Source: Pontibacillus sp. HMF3514
Lineage (GTDB): Bacteria; Bacillota; Bacilli; Bacillales; BH030062
Direction: 5' to 3'
Assembly: GCF_009858175.1 (NCBI RefSeq)
Contig: NZ_CP047393.1
Span: 682,001 to 746,000 of the forward strand
DNA length: 64,000 bases
Made by a program: the position numbers and the translations under genes. Below the pieces are notes generated by a model. The model saw only the letters and a program-made list of their open reading frames with translations, searched no databases and had not been told where the DNA came from. How positions within the stretch are numbered: position 1 is the first letter of the stretch; each line of letters begins with the position of its first letter. Shown one piece after another: positions 63,919 through 64,000 of the stretch.

Positions 63919-64000
63919 TTGTCTAATCAGTCTTTAGGTGTACAAAACGGGAAACTAGCACCATGCCCGTCATCTCCAAACTGTGTATCTACACAGAGTG
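63919..64000 (+). CDS. DUF1499 family protein, 3' truncated by window edge
   Basis: TTG 63919 has AGAAAGGAG (63902-63910) 8 bases upstream; ATG 63913 is too close. The first codons read MSNQSLGVQNGKLAPCPSSP then NCVSTQS. The PCPSSPNCVS motif is the DUF1499 signature. Function unknown; the rest lies outside the window. Confidence 0.75.
   Translation, partial: MSNQSLGVQNGKLAPCPSSPNCVSTQS

Overview
The window looks like the chromosome of a low-GC, endospore-forming, probably moderately halophilic member of the Bacillaceae (Pontibacillus/Halobacillus-like; genus is inference). The reasons are two germinant-receptor operons, prkA and yhbH with sporulation-type promoters, sigI-rsgI, a glycine-betaine importer, very acidic secreted linkers, strong AGGAGG ribosome sites, frequent TTG/GTG starts and near-universal Rho-independent terminators. 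No rRNA, tRNA, prophage, transposase or CRISPR array was seen.

Layout. 1-11 kb: 3' end of an amidase gene, trmL, a CNNM/CorC membrane protein, a 26-aa membrane peptide, prkA, a 5TM-PAS-PAS-GGDEF diguanylate cyclase, then ppx and ppk. 11-17 kb: odhA-odhB (promoter plus cre site), a decapitated yidC fragment lying in and after the odhB terminator, and yhbH. 17-21 kb: a B-A-C germinant-receptor operon. 21-29 kb: ldh under two perfect Rex operators, a hypothetical gene, and a peptide ABC operon in app order (D-F-A-B-C). 29-38 kb: LysM-CAP protein, nucleoside transporter, aldehyde dehydrogenase, MATE pump, MurG paralogue, small zinc-finger membrane protein, HelD. 38-43 kb: a gene-poor stretch with a decayed gene, then a glycine-betaine operon in C-B-A order with an internal terminator and a hairpin at the permease start, then an aldo/keto reductase.

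43.5-52.6 kb: two copies, in opposite orientation, of a roughly 0.6-kb GC-rich composite palindromic element bracket about 8 kb. That segment carries DUF779, a frameshifted aldehyde dehydrogenase, an A-B-C germinant-receptor operon with a SigG-like promoter, a four-helix membrane protein, a DUF389 protein and a zinc-ribbon protein. One copy contains a 136-bp MITE-like insertion.

52.7-57 kb: the most interesting regulatory locus. A near-consensus promoter drives a 27-codon leader peptide followed by two Rho-independent terminators and then the heterodimeric multidrug ABC exporter bmrC-bmrD. A heptamer inside the leader ORF can pair with the 5' arm of the first terminator, the design expected of ribosome-mediated attenuation induced by translation inhibitors. 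57-64 kb: trypsin-like membrane protease, PRC-barrel protein, sigI-rsgI with a SigI-like promoter, DEDDh exonuclease with BRCT domain, a permuted NlpC/P60-like protein, signal peptidase I, and the 5' end of a DUF1499 gene.

The genes fit a spore-former that balances redox (ldh/Rex, odh), polyphosphate, osmotic stress, envelope stress and antibiotic efflux. All family assignments are by eye from motifs and remembered family architecture; no database search was run.
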